The notes beneath the pieces were generated by a model, which saw only the letters and a list, made by a program, of their open reading frames with translations, searched no databases and had not been told where the DNA came from. The position numbers and the translations under genes were made by a program. Of a stretch of DNA of 41,246 nt, positions 15,271 to 24,241 are shown in pieces (within the stretch, counting starts at the first letter, position 1; each line of letters opens with the position of its first letter). The stretch comes from an uncultured Clostridia bacterium (GTDB lineage Bacteria > Bacillota > Clostridia > Oscillospirales > Ruminococcaceae). The stretch lies in NCBI GenBank assembly GCA_945829235.1, contig CALZUA010000027.1, positions 1-41,246 on the forward strand, in the 5' to 3' direction.

Positions 15271-16413
15271 ATGTTCTGTTCAAACTGTGGAAAACAGATA
15301 AACGACGGTTCACGGTTCTGCGAGTTTTGCGGGGCGCAGACCTCGCGTAGCATTGAAACGCAATCTGACGCGCGGACACAAATGCCGCAGGTGCAGATGA
15401 ACGCTCAGCCCGCGAAAAAGCCCGTCAACAAGAGATTGATAAACCGTATTGCGATGATAGTATCGATACTGGCGTTTGGGGTGGTGATAGCTTTACCGAT
15501 AATCGCGCTTAACAACTCCCCAAGCTACGAAAACCCGTACAATAACAGCGGCGGCTATATTGGCGGCGGGACAAGCAAGCCGCAGTCTAGCAGCTCAAGC
15601 AAGCCGCAGCAAACAATTCCCGAAACGCCGAAAGAAACCTATAAATCGTCCAAGACAGGCAACACGTTCACCGTACCCGATAAAGGGAATGCGAACATTT
15701 TGTGCAATAACACGAAGAAAATGACCGTGCCCGCCGAAAACGCAAAACATACGGGCAAGTACGACAACTCTTTCTATGTGTACGTTGACGGTCTCGCGTC
15801 CGGCTCGGATTGTTTCATAAAATTTGATTTGCAATCGCAGAGCGGCTGGGGGAAAGGAACAACATACAGCCTCTCGGATATGAAAGAACAATATGTCAAT
15901 CAAATAATGCAGCAAGGGTTCTATACTAGCAAGGGCTACAATTATTCTTTCACATGGGAAAAATACGGAAATGTATTTAAAGACGCGCAGTTTACGATAA
16001 TTGACTTTTACCCATCAACGGGCGAGATGAAGTGGTATTTCTATGTGAAAATGAGCGGGGGTGGCACGGAGTGCATTGTCGAGAGCGTGGCTCATACCGT
16101 TCTCGGCGAAAAGCCAAGCTCGTCTTCGGGAGGCAACTCGAGCGGCGGTTCAAGCGGCGGTACGGTTAAACCCGGGGGACACCAATGCGGCGTATGCCGA
16201 GGAAAAGGCTTGGTAAAATGTACAAAATGCGATAACGGCTATCAGCAATGCCCGTCCTGCCACGGCACGAAAACCTATTACTCTTACGCGCAGAAAAGAG
16301 ATGTGGTTTGCCCGAGATGCAACGGCGGCGGAAGTATCAGATGCACCGCGTCGGGTTGCAACGGCACAGGCTACAAGAAATGCACAAGTTGCGGCGGCGA
16401 CGGTTACACTTGA
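15271..16413 (+). CDS. Zinc-ribbon membrane protein with DnaJ-like C-terminal zinc fingers
   Basis: 380 residues from ATG 15271 (SD GGAGG 15258-15262). The N-terminal zinc ribbon is MFCSNCGKQINDGSRFCEFC, followed by a basic linker, one TM helix (about 58-81), a Ser/Pro-rich spacer, an extracellular beta-rich domain (about 120-285) and a C-terminal run of CxxC units (CGVCRGKGLVKCTKCDNGYQ, CPSCHGTK, CPRCNGGG, CTSCGGDGY) like the zinc region of DnaJ. First of four consecutive genes sharing the N-terminal zinc ribbon plus TM plan. DnaJ-type fingers outside the membrane are unusual unless topology is inverted. Molecular function unknown. Confidence 0.85.
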   Translation: MFCSNCGKQINDGSRFCEFCGAQTSRSIETQSDARTQMPQVQMNAQPAKKPVNKRLINRIAMIVSILAFGVVIALPIIALNNSPSYENPYNNSGGYIGGGTSKPQSSSSSKPQQTIPETPKETYKSSKTGNTFTVPDKGNANILCNNTKKMTVPAENAKHTGKYDNSFYVYVDGLASGSDCFIKFDLQSQSGWGKGTTYSLSDMKEQYVNQIMQQGFYTSKGYNYSFTWEKYGNVFKDAQFTIIDFYPSTGEMKWYFYVKMSGGGTECIVESVAHTVLGEKPSSSSGGNSSGGSSGGTVKPGGHQCGVCRGKGLVKCTKCDNGYQQCPSCHGTKTYYSYAQKRDVVCPRCNGGGSIRCTASGCNGTGYKKCTSCGGDGYT

Positions 16414-16430
16414 TTTTGGAGGAAACGAAT

Positions 16431-16457
16431 ATGTTCTGTATAGATTATTTTGGATAA
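16431..16457 (+). pseudogene. 5' stub of a zinc-ribbon gene
   Basis: The sequence TGGAGGAAACGAATATG plus TTCTGT is repeated exactly from the start of the 15271 gene, then the frame stops (MFCIDYFG-stop). With the tail remnant at 15214 it marks a recombination scar. Confidence 0.55.
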
Positions 16458-16482
16458 TTCCGACAAAATCACCAAAAAACTA

Positions 16483-16512
16483 TTGACATTATATACATAA
16501 AGGCAGTATTTA
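16483..16512 (+). promoter_or_regulatory. Probable promoter of the second zinc-ribbon gene
   Basis: TTGACA (16483-16488), 18-nt spacer, TATTTA (16507-16512), about 30 nt before the ATG. Confidence 0.5.
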
Positions 16513-16543
16513 TACCAAAACAAAATTGGAAAGGACGATTTTT

Positions 16544-17527
16544 ATGTTTTGTGAAAAATGCGGTTGCGAAGTTAAGGACAACGCGGCGTTCTGCGAGAAT
16601 TGCGGAGCACAGTTTACTCCTGCTGTAATGAGCACAAGCGCCGCTGTGGCGAAAAAGCCTGTTCCGTTGAAGTACATAGTTATTCCCGCGGTAATTTTAG
16701 CGGTTGCCGCTATTGTCATCACGGTGCTTATTCTTGTGCTGAAGCCCGGCGGAAATGCTCCTGCGGGTAATATCACAAATCCCGGATTCTCACAATCCGG
16801 CAATACGGGAAATTTGCCCGGCGGAACATCTTCGGGAATTCCCCAGCAGCCTGTGACGACAAATACGCTTACCTTAAACGGAACAGCGGTTCAGGGCGCT
16901 GAGTTTGCATATACCTACGACTCTGCGTATGGACATTATTTTGTTGTATCTTATACCGAAGGCAGCGATACGATGGCGTTTATGGCGGTTCTGCCGGAAA
17001 ATTTGTGCGTGAGCGGTGCAAGCTACAGCGGAAATAATGTGTCGGCTAACGGCATTATCTTTGATATTATTCTTGCTTCGGGGTCGGATTACTACGAGTA
17101 CGATTCGAGGAATCATCCTGAGGTTTTCGGAAATTTGTCGGTAACTCTTTACAGTGTAAATCCGTATCAATCGGCTCAGTATATGATTTCGGGAAATGTT
17201 TACATTAACGGACGCACAACAAGTATTTCAGCTTCCGGAAGTTCGGCATACAAAGCCTCCAGCACCGCGACCGGCACAGGCACAGTCACGAATAACGGAG
17301 GATACAACGGCGCAAACGTCTGCGGCGAGTGCAACGGAACAGGCTATTGTTGCATCTGTAACGGCAGTCGCATCTGCACGATCTGTCACGGCTTGGGCAG
17401 GTTTTCCGTTACCACCTACGGAAACGGCTCGGAATATGTGACCTGCAGCGGCTGCAACGGCACGGGGCAGTGCAAATACTGCTCAAACGGCAAGTGCGGC
17501 TCATGCGGCGGCACGGGACATTATTGA
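16544..17527 (+). CDS. Zinc-ribbon membrane protein with DnaJ-like C-terminal zinc fingers
   Basis: 327 residues from ATG 16544 (SD AAAGGA). N-terminal zinc ribbon MFCEKCGCEVKDNAAFCENC, TM helix about 44-66 (YIVIPAVILAVAAIVITVLI), Gly/Pro-rich spacer, beta-rich extracellular domain (about 105-240, LTLNGTAVQGAEFAYTYDS) and C-terminal cysteine motifs (CGECNGTGYCCICNG, CTICHGLG, CSGCNGTGQCKYCSNGKCGS). Same architecture as the 15271 product but with a different middle domain. Fourteen nt separate it from the next gene, so the following two are probably cotranscribed. Confidence 0.85.
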   Translation: MFCEKCGCEVKDNAAFCENCGAQFTPAVMSTSAAVAKKPVPLKYIVIPAVILAVAAIVITVLILVLKPGGNAPAGNITNPGFSQSGNTGNLPGGTSSGIPQQPVTTNTLTLNGTAVQGAEFAYTYDSAYGHYFVVSYTEGSDTMAFMAVLPENLCVSGASYSGNNVSANGIIFDIILASGSDYYEYDSRNHPEVFGNLSVTLYSVNPYQSAQYMISGNVYINGRTTSISASGSSAYKASSTATGTGTVTNNGGYNGANVCGECNGTGYCCICNGSRICTICHGLGRFSVTTYGNGSEYVTCSGCNGTGQCKYCSNGKCGSCGGTGHY

Positions 17528-17541
17528 TAGGAGAAAATAAT

Positions 17542-18417
17542 ATGTTTTGTAGAAATTGCGGACAAAAAATTGAGGACGGTTCAACGTTTTGCCCAAATTG
17601 CGGCACGCCGGTATCAGGCGCAAACGCCGCTCCTGTCAACAACGCTGAAAATGCTCAGCCAAACAATGCTGTAAACGCACAGCCAAACAACGTTGGAGCG
17701 GCTCAGCCTAAACAGCGCAAAAAGCTCGGGACGGGCGCTGTTGTTGCAATTTCGGTCTCGGTGGCGGTTGTCGTTATCGCGGCGGTTGTGGTGTTCTTCC
17801 TATTCTTTTATAAGGGCGGAAACAGCGGTTCATCGGGACAGTCTTCCGGCATAGGCGGTATAGTCGGACCGTCCGGCGGCTCTTCGCAGACTGTTCAGAC
17901 GGGACAGCCTGTGATGACCGTAAACGGAGAGAATATTCCCTTGGAGCTTTCGGGCTTTGCTTATACCGAAGTCGATACGGGGGATTATGGATATGCGGCT
18001 GTTTTCATGGGAAGAAAAGGCACCGAATTGTACAGCGTACAAGCGTTGTTTTTAACCGATGAAGACCCCACCTGTCCTTCCGCAAACACTACATACGACA
18101 CTTTAAGCAGCAAATATGAAGATACGGTTGCCGTTCAGTTCAATTATATGGATTCATCAAAGGGGACTGAAATCTATGCGGCTTCATACGACGGCGGATT
18201 TGACCGCGCAGAGGTGAGCGTTGGCGATTTCAAGCCGAACGAGAAAATGGTGATTTCTATTAACGGTAAAGCCTCGGAAGACGGTCTGACTTTTGATTTC
18301 TCGGCAAGCGGAGATTTGGAGTTCTACCATGACCCCGAAAAGTTCATAGATAAAATCGAGTCAATAGTTAAGTCGGTTCGCAATTCGGGCAATAACAAGC
18401 CGTCAAGTGGAAATTGA
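17542..18417 (+). CDS. Zinc-ribbon membrane protein with extracellular beta domain
   Basis: 291 residues from ATG 17542 (SD TAGGAG). Zinc ribbon MFCRNCGQKIEDGSTFCPNC, Asn/Gln/Ala-rich spacer with internal repeats (AQPNNAVNAQPNN), TM helix about 64-90, Gly/Ser linker, then an extracellular domain (MTVNGENIPLELSGFAY to about 280). It lacks the DnaJ-like tail. The next gene repeats almost all of this protein, including long identical DNA stretches, so this is a tandem duplicate. Confidence 0.85.
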   Translation: MFCRNCGQKIEDGSTFCPNCGTPVSGANAAPVNNAENAQPNNAVNAQPNNVGAAQPKQRKKLGTGAVVAISVSVAVVVIAAVVVFFLFFYKGGNSGSSGQSSGIGGIVGPSGGSSQTVQTGQPVMTVNGENIPLELSGFAYTEVDTGDYGYAAVFMGRKGTELYSVQALFLTDEDPTCPSANTTYDTLSSKYEDTVAVQFNYMDSSKGTEIYAASYDGGFDRAEVSVGDFKPNEKMVISINGKASEDGLTFDFSASGDLEFYHDPEKFIDKIESIVKSVRNSGNNKPSSGN

Positions 18418-18449
18418 CGCAAAATACATAATATTTAGGAGGAAAAATT

Positions 18450-19949
18450 ATGTTTTGTAGAAAATGCGGGCAAAAACTTGAGGACGGTTCAACGTTCTGC
18501 ACAAATTGCGGCACGCCGGTATCAGGCGAAAACGCTGCTCCTGTCAACAATGTTGTGAATACTCAGCCTAGCAATGCTGTAAACGTTCAGCCAAACAACG
18601 TTGGAGCGGCTCAGCCCAAACAGCGCAAAAAGCTCGGGACGGGCGCGATTGTTGCGATAGTGGCTTCGGTGGCGGTTGTGATTATCGCGGCGGTTGTGGT
18701 GTTCTTCCTGTTCTTTTATAAGGGCAACGGCAATAACAACAGCGGCGGTTCATCGGGGCAGACTTCCGGCATCGGCGGTATAGTCGGACCGTCCGGCGGC
18801 TCTTCGCAGACTGTTCAGACGGGACAGCCTGTGATGACCGTAAACGGCGAGAGTATCCCTTTGGAACTTGCTAGCTTTGATTACTGTAGGGTGGATACGG
18901 GAACTGATGGAAATTTTGCTGCTTTTGTAGGGAAAAAGGGCACCGAGATGTACATCGTAGCAGCGTTGTTCTTAACCGATAAAGACCCAAGTTGTCCTAC
19001 CGCAAACACTACATACGACACATTAAGCAGCGAAGATAAAAATAAGGTTTGTGTTTGGTTCGATTATATTGATTCATCAACGAGAGCTGAAATATTTGAG
19101 TATTCATACTCCGGCAATTATGACCGCGCCGAGATTATTGTCGGAGATTTCAAGCCGAACGAGAAAATGGAGATTTCTATTAATGGAAAAGTTTCGAATG
19201 ACGGACTGACTTTTGATTTCTCGGCAAGCGGAAATCTGGAGTTCTACAATGGTTCCGACAGTTTTGATGATAAACTCTGGGATGAAAAAGATGCGTTTCG
19301 CTATTCGGGAAATAACACGTCGTCAAGCTCCAAGCCGTCAAGCTCATCAACACGGCAGGAAGTTGAAATCGCAGGAACAACCTATCCCGTTTCTACAACA
19401 TTTCTTGATTTGAGCAACAAGGGGCTGCGCGACAGCGATATCAAAAACATTAAGTATCTGACAAACCTCACTCGTGCGGAACTCAGTGGAAACAATCTCA
19501 CGGATATCTCGGTTTTGCAGAGCATAACCTCGCTCGAGGAGATTGACGCAAAGGATAATAAAATAAGCGACATTTCCTTTATGAAAAAGCTCCCGAATCT
19601 GAAGATAGTTGTTATGAACAACAATCCGATAAAGGATATCTCGGTATTCAGCAATTTCTCCACGATAGAGAAAATTTGGCTTAACGACACCTATGTAACG
19701 GATATCTCTCCCATCTCCAAGAACAAAGGAATGACGGAGCTTGGCTTTGACAACTGCAATATCAGGGATATTTCCGCAATTAAGGGAATGAAAAAGCTTC
19801 AAATGTTGGAATTGCATAATTGCGGGAATACCGATATAAGCGCCCTTTCAACCTGCACGGGACTTAATTGGCTCAGTATTACAGATAACAAGATTAAGGA
19901 TTGGTCACCGATTGATAAACTCAATATAGCAGAATTGTATCGTGACTGA
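18450..19949 (+). CDS. Zinc-ribbon membrane protein fused to a leucine-rich repeat domain
   Basis: 499 residues from ATG 18450 (SD TAGGAGG). Residues 1-about 285 duplicate the preceding protein (MFCRKCGQKLEDGSTFC, TM, beta domain). A Ser-rich linker leads into a new C-terminal domain of about seven LRR units of 21-22 residues with the internalin/SDS22-like pattern (LTNLTRAELSGNNLTDISVL, LPNLKIVVMNNNPIKDISVF). The fusion gives a membrane-anchored receptor-like protein with a protein-binding ectodomain. A bidirectional terminator follows. Confidence 0.88.
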   Translation: MFCRKCGQKLEDGSTFCTNCGTPVSGENAAPVNNVVNTQPSNAVNVQPNNVGAAQPKQRKKLGTGAIVAIVASVAVVIIAAVVVFFLFFYKGNGNNNSGGSSGQTSGIGGIVGPSGGSSQTVQTGQPVMTVNGESIPLELASFDYCRVDTGTDGNFAAFVGKKGTEMYIVAALFLTDKDPSCPTANTTYDTLSSEDKNKVCVWFDYIDSSTRAEIFEYSYSGNYDRAEIIVGDFKPNEKMEISINGKVSNDGLTFDFSASGNLEFYNGSDSFDDKLWDEKDAFRYSGNNTSSSSKPSSSSTRQEVEIAGTTYPVSTTFLDLSNKGLRDSDIKNIKYLTNLTRAELSGNNLTDISVLQSITSLEEIDAKDNKISDISFMKKLPNLKIVVMNNNPIKDISVFSNFSTIEKIWLNDTYVTDISPISKNKGMTELGFDNCNIRDISAIKGMKKLQMLELHNCGNTDISALSTCTGLNWLSITDNKIKDWSPIDKLNIAELYRD

Positions 19950-19970
19950 TTGAACTGATTGAAAGAAATA

Positions 19971-20011
19971 GCCGCCCTCGAGCGTAAAAACTCAAGGGCG
20001 GCTTTGTTTTT
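19971..20011. terminator. Bidirectional terminator between convergent operons
   Basis: GCCGCCCT(c)GAG pairs with CTC(a)AGGGCGGC, loop CGTAAAAA, followed by TTTGTTTTT on the plus strand. It overlaps the stop end of the minus-strand HTH gene and can serve both operons. Confidence 0.85.
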
Positions 20012-20405
20012 ATTTCGTGTTTTCCCAGATAAAATCCACGGCTGTTTCGTAGCTCATTTTGTGCTTTATCGCGTAAAACACCTTCGCGTCGAACATATTT
20101 TTTACATACAGCGAAGACCTTCCGGCAATATTCAGCATACGCTGAAAATCCTCAACGGACAGCCCCAGCAGCAAGCCTATTCGGATAAGACAATCCCTCG
20201 TCGGAATGCGCGTGCCGTTCAATACCTGATAGCCGTAATTGCGGTCCATATCAAGTGCCCAAATCAGCTCCGCCCGTGAAATTCCCGCGCGTTCCATACA
20301 AGCGGTCAAAAAATCTTTCAGCTCGGGGCAAAGGTTTTCCTTGATAAGTTCCTCGTCAAATTTCTCATCACGTTCGAGCTTTTTTTCGATATCCGATGTA
20401 AGCAT
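20010..20405 (-). CDS. Helix-turn-helix (XRE-like) DNA-binding protein
   Basis: 131 residues from ATG 20405 (SD GAGGAG). An acidic N-terminus (MLTSDIEKKLERDEKFDEEL) precedes an XRE-like HTH (FLTACMERAGISRAELIWAL, DMDRNYGYQVLNGTRIPTRD, LIRIGLLLGLSVEDFQRMLN). It starts 9 nt after the stop of the kinase gene and is probably its cotranscribed partner; it may be the kinase target, which is inference. Confidence 0.8.
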   Translation of the reverse strand: MLTSDIEKKLERDEKFDEELIKENLCPELKDFLTACMERAGISRAELIWALDMDRNYGYQVLNGTRIPTRDCLIRIGLLLGLSVEDFQRMLNIAGRSSLYVKNMFDAKVFYAIKHKMSYETAVDFIWENTK

Positions 20406-20414
20406 ATTTTCTCC

Positions 20415-22518
20415 TCACGCGTTCTCAATAACAACGCTTTTTATTATCATATTATCCCCCGTAAATCCAAGACCGCCGCAGATTTTCCCAACGATATTTT
20501 TTGGAAGAATAACCGAACATTCCGTGCAGTCAAATGCGGGAAAAATGCCGAGGTTTTGCGCTCTCGTGATAAGCGCAGAGCCGTTTTCATCATAGGTCTG
20601 AACCGTCTCGGCGAACTCGAAGATGTGATTTCCCAAACGGCCGAACGTTTGTAGATACAGCATCTGGTATTGATTGTCCTCTTTTGGCATTTTCGGAGAA
20701 TACTCGATTTGAAACGTTAATTTTATGTCGCCGTTGAAGCAGTCGAATGCGGAAACCGGAATATAGTTTGTCATATTCCCGCCCCAATCGGTGACATAAT
20801 ATTGTTCGTCAAGTTCCGCCGATATCGTAGCTCTGCCGCCGTTTCCTGTGGAAACAGAATAATTCGCCGTGCTATTTTCGGGAAGTTCGCCGTTTTGCAG
20901 CTCAAAGCTGTTGTACTCTCCGTCCGCTGCTTCAAGAGTTATGGACTTTATTGCGACGTGGTACGTTTCAAAGCCGAAACCGCCATTCAGCTTTCCTATT
21001 CCTTCGCTCGTCAGCACAAATGAGAATTGCCGCGCGTCCTGTTCTATCGCCACAGCACCCGAAACATCGGCGGTGCGCTGTTCACCGAATGCGGCACAGG
21101 TGCGTATCATATTTGAGCCGCCGCTGTCAACGGGGTAAATTAGATAAACCTCGGGGAAGTTGACGAAATCCGCCACGGTTTCAATATCCAGCGTAATTTT
21201 CACATCGCCGCCGAAGCTCCTTAATATATTTTTGGATATTTTGCCGACATATTGACTGCTGAAACTCCCCTCAAAGTCGCTGAACTCCATCGTAAAAGGT
21301 AAAGCGGGCGTTACCGAGGATTCTTCTTGTTGCGCTTGGGAGCTTGTTGCCGAAGATTGTTCCTGTTGCGTCCGGGAACTTTCGATGCGCGGTTTATTCA
21401 AGATAATTACGGGAGTTAAAGCCGAGCCGCAAAGCAAAATTCCTGCGCACAGTCCGCCCAAAAAATAACGCGTTTTCGGGGAGCGGATATCTTTGGTGAC
21501 TTTATGCGTATTTTGCGGGAAAAATTCCTCGCTCGACAAAGAAAACCCTTCGCCGCGTATTTTCGTATCCGACAGCGCGTTCAGAAACTCCGCGGCGCTC
21601 TCGAAACGCTCCGCAGAGTTTATCGCCGCCGCCTTTTCGACAATGTTCCTGAAATTCGCGGTCACAGCCCACAGGTTTTCGGAAAAATCACGGTCGTTTT
21701 CCATTCGCGCGAAAACGCTTTTTCGGTTTTTTACCGGTAAGCGCGTAAAACAACGTCATTCCAAGCGCATAAATATCGGTCTTTGCGGTAAGCTCCGCAC
21801 CGTCGGAGTATTGCTCCACGGGAGTAAATCCCGTTTTCATCATCACGGTGAGCGATGTTTCCTCGGACGGTTTTCGCGCCGCGCCGAAATCAAGCAACTT
21901 TACCTTACCGTCAGAGCACAGCATTATATTATCTGGCGCGATGTCGCGGTGAAGCAGTCCCGCACTATGTATCGCAACGAGTGCCGAAGCGAGCTTTTCC
22001 GCAAGATACACGCACTGCTCGACGCTTGCCGCGCCGTGATTTTCAACGTATTTTTCAAGCGTTATCCCCGAGAGAAATTCCATAACGCAATATGCCGTAC
22101 CGTTTTCACGAAAGCACTCGAAAAAGTTGACGATATTTGGGTTGCCGTTGAAGCGCGAAACTTGTTCCGCCTCCTCGGAAAAGTGCCTCAGACCGTTGCT
22201 GTAAACGCTGCTCTTTTTCTCACTAATCGGCTTGACCGTGAGCGTTTTGCGCTTTCTTACGGCGATATTCGGAGGAAAGTATTCTTTTATCGCGAGTGTT
22301 TTGTCACTTTTTATGTCAAGAGCAAGGTAAGTTTTTCCGAAGCCGCCGCACCCGATAACGCCTCCAACGATATACTTTTCCGCGAGTTTTGTTCCATGCG
22401 GAAGTGCTTCCGCGTCGGACGCAGATGTGTTTTTGGAATATCCGCAATTCGGGCACGGCTCGGATTTTATTTCGCAAAAACAATTCGCGCAACGCTTTTT
22501 CCCGTTAATACGCGGCAA
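20415..22518 (-). CDS. Zinc-ribbon Ser/Thr protein kinase with TM and ectodomain, interrupted by one frameshift
   Basis: Start is TTG 22518 (LPRINGKKRCANC), set by GGAGGTG 6 nt upstream. The N-terminal zinc ribbon (CANCFCEIKSEPCPNC) is followed by a kinase domain with glycine loop GCGGFGKTY, ATP lysine in LAIKEYF, catalytic loop HRDIAPDN, DFGAA and TPVEQYS. The frame stops at 21688 (GKKPKKRFRANGKRP). The rest of the kinase C-lobe (NFRNIVEKAAAINSAERFES), a TM helix (YFLGGLCAGILLCGSALTPV) and a large extracellular region follow in another frame to 20415. Removing one A from the A5 run (plus-strand T run 21719-21723) gives a continuous product of about 700 residues. As written, the kinase is truncated in the C-lobe. 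Confidence 0.8.
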
Positions 22519-22552
22519 AACGCTCACCTCCACACAAAAAATCTTTATATAC

Positions 22553-22581
22553 ATTATAGCATAGAACGTTGGAAAAATCAA
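22553..22581 (-). promoter_or_regulatory. Sigma-A promoter of the zinc-ribbon kinase operon
   Basis: On the minus strand TTGATT (22581-22576), 17-nt spacer, TATAAT (22558-22553), about 35 nt before the TTG start. Confidence 0.75.
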
Positions 22582-22591
22582 GGCTTTTGAG

Positions 22592-23090
22592 ATGGCTTGT
22601 GACACATTACAAGAAATGTCTTGTTGTGGACAAGGACAAAGAAACCGCTTGTTTAGGCGGTTTGGTGGAAGAATTAGATGTGTGAATACTTTGAATGTGT
22701 ATTGTCATCAGTTCCAAAACGCACAGGCGAGAGTAGCCGAAGCTATGGACGGGGCTTTCGGTTTCCTCGACAGTCGCAAGATGGAAGCTTAAAGCGTGCA
22801 TCTCGAAAATCCGCAATAGCCGACAAGCCGAATTTTTGGCAAAAAGAAAAGCCTACAAAAGGCTTTGTTAAGCCAAATGTGAGCTATGCTTATGGTGAAG
22901 CGTCCCCAAACACAGAAGAACCAATTTACTTTTTCAACACGTTTGGGTTTGTGGTTTTTCTCTGAAAATATGTGTAAACAGCGAGAAGTGAGTATCTCGC
23001 TGTTGTTCATAATTGCCAAAAAATCGCATCAATATATATAATGTCAATAGAATTTTGGCGAATTTTGTCTTATAATTATTATGAACAAAA
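22592..23090. other. Intergenic region without a convincing gene
   Basis: About 500 nt between divergent genes. A short plus-strand frame ends VVDKDKETACLGGLVEELDV-stop and could be the tail of a lost gene. Hairpins: AAACCGC/GCGGTTT (about 22639-22661), AAGCCT/AGGCTT near 22851-22866, and a perfect ACAGCGAGA/TCTCGCTGT (22978-22986 with 22995-23003). TATAAT at 23071-23076 with a poor -35 probably serves the next gene. Confidence 0.4.
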
Positions 23091-23108
23091 ATCTTGGAGG
23101 TAAAAAAT

Positions 23109-23609
23109 ATGAGCTTTTGGCGTAAGTTGAACAAGGCGGTATTCATCATAAGTCTGGCATTTTCGTGTATAGCAGTAATTGTCGGCGCTATCTGGGGATT
23201 CAGTCAGAAATCTGAAGGTCCGGGCGGTGTCGATAATTCTTGGTTTGGCGCTGTTATTCTGTTCGGAGGTATAGTACTTATCCTTGTTTTGTTTTCATTA
23301 TGGGGTATATTTATTGAGTTTCTCGATAATGTTGCCGATATCCGAAATGCGGTATGCGGCGGTCAGCGTATATTGAGCAAGAAGCAGGTTTACAGCGTTC
23401 AGAGCAATCAATCTGTTCAGCAAGCTAACAATGGAGTACAAGTAACAGATGACAATATAGCGCCCGCATCTTCTCAGGAAACACCTCAAGCGGAAGCGGT
23501 ATATATCGAACAAATTATTACATCGGGAAAATGGACTTGCACCGGTTGCGGAAAAAACAATGACGCTGATTCGGGTTTCTGCTATAATTGCGGAAAACCG
23601 AGAGAATAA
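23109..23609 (+). CDS. Two-TM membrane protein with C-terminal zinc ribbon
   Basis: 166 residues from ATG 23109 (SD TTGGAGG 8 nt upstream). Two TM helices (about 10-31 and 47-70), a Gln/Asn-rich cytoplasmic linker and a C-terminal zinc ribbon (WTCTGCGKNNDADSGFCYNC). It is the mirror image of the 15-20 kb proteins, where the zinc ribbon is N-terminal. Thirteen nt separate it from the next gene. Function unknown. Confidence 0.8.
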   Translation: MSFWRKLNKAVFIISLAFSCIAVIVGAIWGFSQKSEGPGGVDNSWFGAVILFGGIVLILVLFSLWGIFIEFLDNVADIRNAVCGGQRILSKKQVYSVQSNQSVQQANNGVQVTDDNIAPASSQETPQAEAVYIEQIITSGKWTCTGCGKNNDADSGFCYNCGKPRE

Positions 23610-23621
23610 GGTGGTGAAAAT

Positions 23622-24224
23622 ATGAGCGAAAAACAAGCAAAGCTCAAAAAAGCCACAAATATTGTCTTTTTGGTTGTAACCGCCGTTGTGGCAGGGTGGT
23701 TTTTGTATAACGGAATAATCAATAATCAAGACTTTTTTAGCGGCTCGAAGATTAGCAAGTTTTGTCTTTCTATAATTACTGTTTTATCGACAGTATTGTA
23801 TTTTCTTCATATCAGATTTAAACGTTCGATACTCTTTGGGATTGCAAATCTGATAGTTTTATTCTTTTTATTGTTCTTTACGGAAAATAAAGACTCTTTA
23901 TTTTTTAATATGATTTGGGTTACAATATATGCCGCTTTATCCTCAATTTATTTTTTCTCATATAAAATAATTCGTAAATTTTTCCCGAATTGTCCGACTG
24001 CTTTATCTCTTTTGAATTTATTTTATTCCATGGTGACAATCTCTGGGGAAGAGTGGGGTAGCTATATAATTGTTACATCTTTTATGATTTTAGCATATAT
24101 TCTATGTGAATTGTTAGCGTATTATTTTTCATCGCCGTGGTACTGCGAAAACTGCGGAAACAAGAACGGCGACAAGCACTTTTTCTGCACAAAATGCGGC
24201 GGCAAGAATCCCTATTTGAAATAA
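23622..24224 (+). CDS. Polytopic membrane protein with C-terminal zinc ribbon
   Basis: 200 residues from ATG 23622 (SD AAGGTGG). Five or so hydrophobic helices between residues 12 and 168 and a C-terminal zinc ribbon (YCENCGNKNGDKHFFCTKCG). Likely cotranscribed with the preceding gene. No family recognised. Confidence 0.78.
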   Translation: MSEKQAKLKKATNIVFLVVTAVVAGWFLYNGIINNQDFFSGSKISKFCLSIITVLSTVLYFLHIRFKRSILFGIANLIVLFFLLFFTENKDSLFFNMIWVTIYAALSSIYFFSYKIIRKFFPNCPTALSLLNLFYSMVTISGEEWGSYIIVTSFMILAYILCELLAYYFSSPWYCENCGNKNGDKHFFCTKCGGKNPYLK

Positions 24225-24241
24225 GTATTTAGGAGTTTGTT

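Noticed and set aside
21493-22590. 365-codon plus-strand frame opposite the zinc-ribbon kinase
   Set aside because: Antisense to conserved kinase motifs and without an SD.
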